A stretch of 64,000 bases of DNA from Staphylococcus kloosii (GTDB lineage: Bacteria; Bacillota; Bacilli; Staphylococcales; Staphylococcaceae), in assembly GCF_003019255.1 (NCBI RefSeq), contig NZ_CP027846.1, positions 2,566,192-2,630,191 of the forward strand, in the 5' to 3' direction. A model generated the notes under the pieces. It worked only from the letters and a program-made list of their open reading frames with translations. It was not told the DNA's origin and ran no database searches. Made by a program: the position numbers and the translations under genes. This document shows, in pieces, positions 51,682 through 64,000 of the stretch (position 1 is the stretch's first letter; every line of letters begins with the position of its first letter).

Positions 51682-53058
51682 ATGAGTAAACAAACACTAT
51701 ATATTAATTTATATGAGTCACTAAAGCAACAAATCATTGAAGGCCAGTATGCTTCTAATGATAAATTCCCTTCTAAAAGAGCACTGGGTGAACACTTGTC
51801 GGTCAGTAATACAACTATAGAACACGCTTATCAATTATTATTGGATGAAGGCTTTATTTACTCTAAACCACGTTCTGGCTATTTCGTCTCAGATATAGAA
51901 TCTTTACCGGTTATTTATAAAAATCAACCACAACAATCTTATGAAATTAATAATAATGATAGTACAAACACAACTGATACTAATTATAAATATGCCTTCA
52001 ATATGTCAGAAATTGACCCTGAATATTTTCCGATGCAACAATTTAGAAAATATGCACGTGATGTTTTTGAAGATAATGAAATCGACTTATTACAGCATCG
52101 AAGTTTAGAAGGATTATGGGAATTAAGACAACAAATCGCTCATTATCTTTTTAATAGTAGAGGTGTGAGTAGTCATCCAGATCAAATTATTATTGGCAGT
52201 TCAACCGAACAATTAATTAATTTAGTCACTGATATTTTAGAAAAAGCTTCATTCATAATTGAACATCCAAGTTACCCACCAATTAAACAAGTACTCGATA
52301 AAAAGCAAATAAATTATATCCAAGTACCTGTAACACAAACAGGCATCGACATTGATACCTTTAAAGATAGTAATAATAATATTGCCTATGTGACACCTTC
52401 TCATCAGTTTCCAACTGGTTACGTCATGAACCTAAAAAAAAGAACCCAACTTATAAATTGGGCTCAGTTAGATGACACTCGCTATATTATTGAAGATGAT
52501 TACGATTCTGAATTTAGATACTCTGGCAAACCCTTACCCGCTTTACAAAGTTTAGATACAAAAGACAAAGTCATTTATATTAGTACTTTTTCAAAGTCAC
52601 TATATCCAAGTTGTCGTGTTGCCTACGTCGTCTTACCTAAAAAATTGCTAGAACATTATCATCAATTAACACACAAAGAAGGTAATACCGTCCCTGTTCA
52701 TATGCAAAAACTCGTAGCCAATTTTATGCAATCCGGTAGTTTCGAAAGACATTTAAATAAAATGAGAACAGTCTACAATAATAAGTTAAGTTATATATTA
52801 GAACGTTTAAAACCATACAATGACCAATTACAAATAGAAGGCACATTAACTGGTATGCACTTTACATTAACAGTAACTAATGGTCTTACGTTAGAAGAAT
52901 GTCTAGCACAAGCTGAAGAAAATTCCTTAAAAATTGTCCCACTTGCCAAATATAATAATGAGGAAATTGCACCAAAATTTATCATTGGTTTCGGTGGTAT
53001 ACCACAATCGGAACTTCAAGCACATACCGATATATTAATTAAATCACTAACAAAGTAA
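51682..53058 (+). CDS. pdxR: PdxR, MocR-type regulator of PLP synthesis
   Basis: 458 aa fusion of a GntR winged helix (SLKQQIIEGQYASNDKFPSK, KRALGEHLSVSNTTIEHAYQ) to an aminotransferase-I-like PLP-binding domain (IIEDDYDSEFRYSG; the PLP-Lys in STFSKSLYPSCR). It senses PLP and activates pdxST. ATG at 51682 with AAGGGG; a frame from 51607 runs through the promoter. Divergent from pdxS. Confidence 0.93.
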   Translation: MSKQTLYINLYESLKQQIIEGQYASNDKFPSKRALGEHLSVSNTTIEHAYQLLLDEGFIYSKPRSGYFVSDIESLPVIYKNQPQQSYEINNNDSTNTTDTNYKYAFNMSEIDPEYFPMQQFRKYARDVFEDNEIDLLQHRSLEGLWELRQQIAHYLFNSRGVSSHPDQIIIGSSTEQLINLVTDILEKASFIIEHPSYPPIKQVLDKKQINYIQVPVTQTGIDIDTFKDSNNNIAYVTPSHQFPTGYVMNLKKRTQLINWAQLDDTRYIIEDDYDSEFRYSGKPLPALQSLDTKDKVIYISTFSKSLYPSCRVAYVVLPKKLLEHYHQLTHKEGNTVPVHMQKLVANFMQSGSFERHLNKMRTVYNNKLSYILERLKPYNDQLQIEGTLTGMHFTLTVTNGLTLEECLAQAEENSLKIVPLAKYNNEEIAPKFIIGFGGIPQSELQAHTDILIKSLTK

Positions 53059-53094
53059 AGTATCACTTCTTGATATAATCAAGTTAGTGATACT
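53059..53094 (+). terminator. Hairpin after pdxR, possible terminator
   Basis: AGTATCACT / AGTGATACT with an inner CTTGAT / ATCAAG stem. No real U-run follows, so its use as a terminator is uncertain. Confidence 0.5.
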
Positions 53095-53400
53095 TATGCA
53101 GTTGCATCAGCAACTGTGATTCTTTGTGTTCCTGAAATTGCGGGATGTAAGTCTGCTACCATCGGCGCTAAGAAGCTTTTTTGGCTTGAGGCAAGCGCTC
53201 GCATCTTTCCTCACTTGCGCGCTTCGCTTACTTGCTTACCTGCTCGTAAGCGCGTGGCGCGATGCACTGAGTTCGTCATCTTCAAACGCTTTCTCTACGC
53301 CAAAGGGTTTAATGTTTTTATTTTCTATTTATATAAACAGACCTTGCGGTCTTGAAGTGTTTTTTATATTAGTTTAAGAAGTTAAGCTCCTTTTAGGCAT
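53095..53400. other. Gene-free GC-richer stretch between pdxR and the rRNA operons
   Basis: About 300 bases, clearly richer in GC than its neighbours from 53180 to 53310. It contains a small hairpin (AGTTGC / GCAACT, 53100-53115), a 5S rRNA-like fragment (53140-53178) and an imperfect repeat of CGCGCTT / TAAGCGCG. Two overlapping frames of about 80 codons (53116-53377) lack SD sequences and protein-like composition. Confidence 0.6.
53140..53178 (-). pseudogene. 5S rRNA fragment
   Basis: 39 bases match the middle of the 5S genes in this window (53485-53523 area and its copy) at about 36 of 40 positions: GCGGGATGTAAGTC, then TG in place of CGA, then CTACCATCGGCGCTAAG, then A for G before AGCTT. 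The 5' and 3' parts of 5S are absent. Confidence 0.75.
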
Positions 53401-53424
53401 AAAAAAAAGAGACCCTCAGGTCTC
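53400..53424 (-). terminator. Terminator of the left rRNA operon
   Basis: GAGACC / GGTCTC stem with loop TGAG; the minus strand continues with a run of eight T. It lies 22 bases after the 5S gene. Confidence 0.88.
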
Positions 53425-53446
53425 GGCTCATCGCATCCAATTAATT

Positions 53447-53561
53447 GCCTGGCAACGTCCTACTCTAGCGGGACGTAAGTCCGACTACCATCGGCGCTAA
53501 GGAGCTTAACTTCTGTGTTCGGCATGGGAACAGGTGTGACCTCCTTGCCATTGTCACCAGA
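53447..53561 (-). rRNA. rrf: 5S ribosomal RNA (left operon)
   Basis: 115 bases from TCTGGTGACAATGGC at the 5' end to GACGTTGCCAGGC at the 3' end, which pair as helix I. One base (53474) differs from the copy at 58858-58972. Confidence 0.95.
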
Positions 53562-53634
53562 CAATAATGTATAAAGTTATACATTCAAAACTAGATAGTA
53601 AGTAAATATCATTTTACCAATCAAAACATTTAAA

Positions 53635-58616
<4,982 letters not shown>

Positions 58617-58763
58617 AATTATGATGTTTGATTAGCTCATAAATACTAATTGTGTGTTATCTCTAACACGTTTAAACCAACGATTATATCGTTGCGTTTG
58701 GAATTAACGTTGACATATTGCAATTCAGTTTTCAATGTTCATTTGTTTAATCAACAAGAATTA

Positions 58764-58792
58764 ATTATACAGACAATAACTTTCAAAGTCAA
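58764..58792 (-). promoter_or_regulatory. rRNA promoter of the left operon
   Basis: TTGACT (58792-58787), 17 bases, TATAAT (58769-58764) on the minus strand, about 150 bases before 16S. It is the best consensus promoter in the window; a second one is not evident. Confidence 0.9.
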
Positions 58793-58823
58793 TAACTTTT
58801 TTTCTTTTTGATGAAACTTCCAT

Positions 58824-58846
58824 AAAAAAATGACCTTACGGTCTTA
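58824..58846 (-). terminator. Terminator of the right rRNA operon
   Basis: GACC / GGTC short stem (AAGACCGTAAGGTC) then seven T on the minus strand, 12 bases after 5S. Confidence 0.8.
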
Positions 58847-58857
58847 AAAATGGAATT

Positions 58858-58972
58858 GCCTGGCAACGTCCTACTCTAGCGGGATGTAAGTCCGACTACC
58901 ATCGGCGCTAAGGAGCTTAACTTCTGTGTTCGGCATGGGAACAGGTGTGACCTCCTTGCCATTGTCACCAGA
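58858..58972 (-). rRNA. rrf: 5S ribosomal RNA (right operon)
   Basis: 115 bases, like the left copy except a T on the plus strand at 58885 in place of C. Confidence 0.95.
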
Positions 58973-59045
58973 CAATGATGTATAAAGTTATACATTCAAA
59001 ACTAGATAGTAAGTAAATATCATTTTACCAATCAAAACATTTAAA

Positions 59046-63922
<4,877 letters not shown>

Positions 63923-64000
63923 AATTATGATGTTTGATTAGCTCATAAATACTAATTGTGTGTTATCTCTAACACGTTTAAACCAACGATTATATCGTTG

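Larger units (their letters stand above)
58617..58857 (-). other. Leader and promoter region between the two rRNA operons
   Basis: 241 bases: from right to left the terminator of the right operon (58824-58846), the promoter of the left one (58792-58764), the 5' arm of the 16S processing stem (58700-58740) and a 17-base inverted repeat CAACGAT / ATCGTTG (58678-58694). Confidence 0.8.

Noticed and set aside
53116..53377. Two overlapping frames of about 80 codons between pdxR and 5S
   Set aside because: No SD, odd composition, and they run through the 5S fragment and GC-rich hairpins.

Overview
The window is AT-rich low-GC Firmicute DNA. Most of it is the conserved ribosomal, RNA polymerase and stress-gene block of a coagulase-negative Staphylococcus. 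The evidence is the gene order rrn - pdxR - pdxST - nupC - ctsR-mcsA-mcsB-clpC - radA - yacL - gltX - cysE-cysS - mrnC - rlmB - rae1 - sigH - rpmG - secE-nusG - rplKAJL - rsmC-like - rpoBC - ybxF - rpsL-rpsG-fusA-tuf, and protein sequences very close to those I know from S. aureus. Differences in sequence and the sugar-acid locus at the left end make it another species; I cannot name it.

Layout. (1) 1-7290: a hexuronate locus. A minus-strand uxaC-uxuA-uxuB unit and a minus-strand kdgA-kdgK unit lie next to a plus-strand LacI-family regulator and a GntP-type permease. Together they would take up a sugar acid and convert glucuronate through fructuronate, mannonate, 2-keto-3-deoxygluconate (KDG) and KDPG to pyruvate and glyceraldehyde-3-phosphate. 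A perfect 30-bp palindrome in the kdgA promoter and two catabolite-repression-like sites suggest how it is controlled. (2) 7350-17350: variable metabolic genes: DoxX-like membrane protein, adenosine deaminase, an NAD-dependent epimerase-like protein, an ornithine cyclodeaminase-family enzyme, the CoA-transferase pair ScoAB, two GNAT acetyltransferases, a membrane protein, a small P-loop kinase, Kbl and an M20 amidohydrolase. (3) 17510-34600: translation and transcription core, almost all on the minus strand. (4) 34715-48750: sigH, rae1, rlmB, mrnC, cysS/cysE (behind a cysteine T-box), gltX, yacL, radA and the CtsR-controlled clpC operon. (5) 48845-53058: nupC and the vitamin B6 genes pdxST with their divergent regulator pdxR. 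(6) 53059-64000: a GC-richer gene-free stretch with a 5S rRNA remnant, then two tandem rRNA operons on the minus strand. Only the left operon has a tRNA-Ile in its 16S-23S spacer, and the right operon is cut by the window end before its promoter.

No CRISPR array, prophage, insertion sequence, toxin-antitoxin pair or defence system is visible. The most notable observations are a one-base homopolymer insertion that breaks rpmG (L33), a 5S rRNA fragment outside the rRNA operons, the exact 30-bp operator of the KDG genes, and leader structures ahead of tuf, rpoB, rplJ and cysE. Start codons were chosen by Shine-Dalgarno (SD) spacing, and several differ from the longest open frame.
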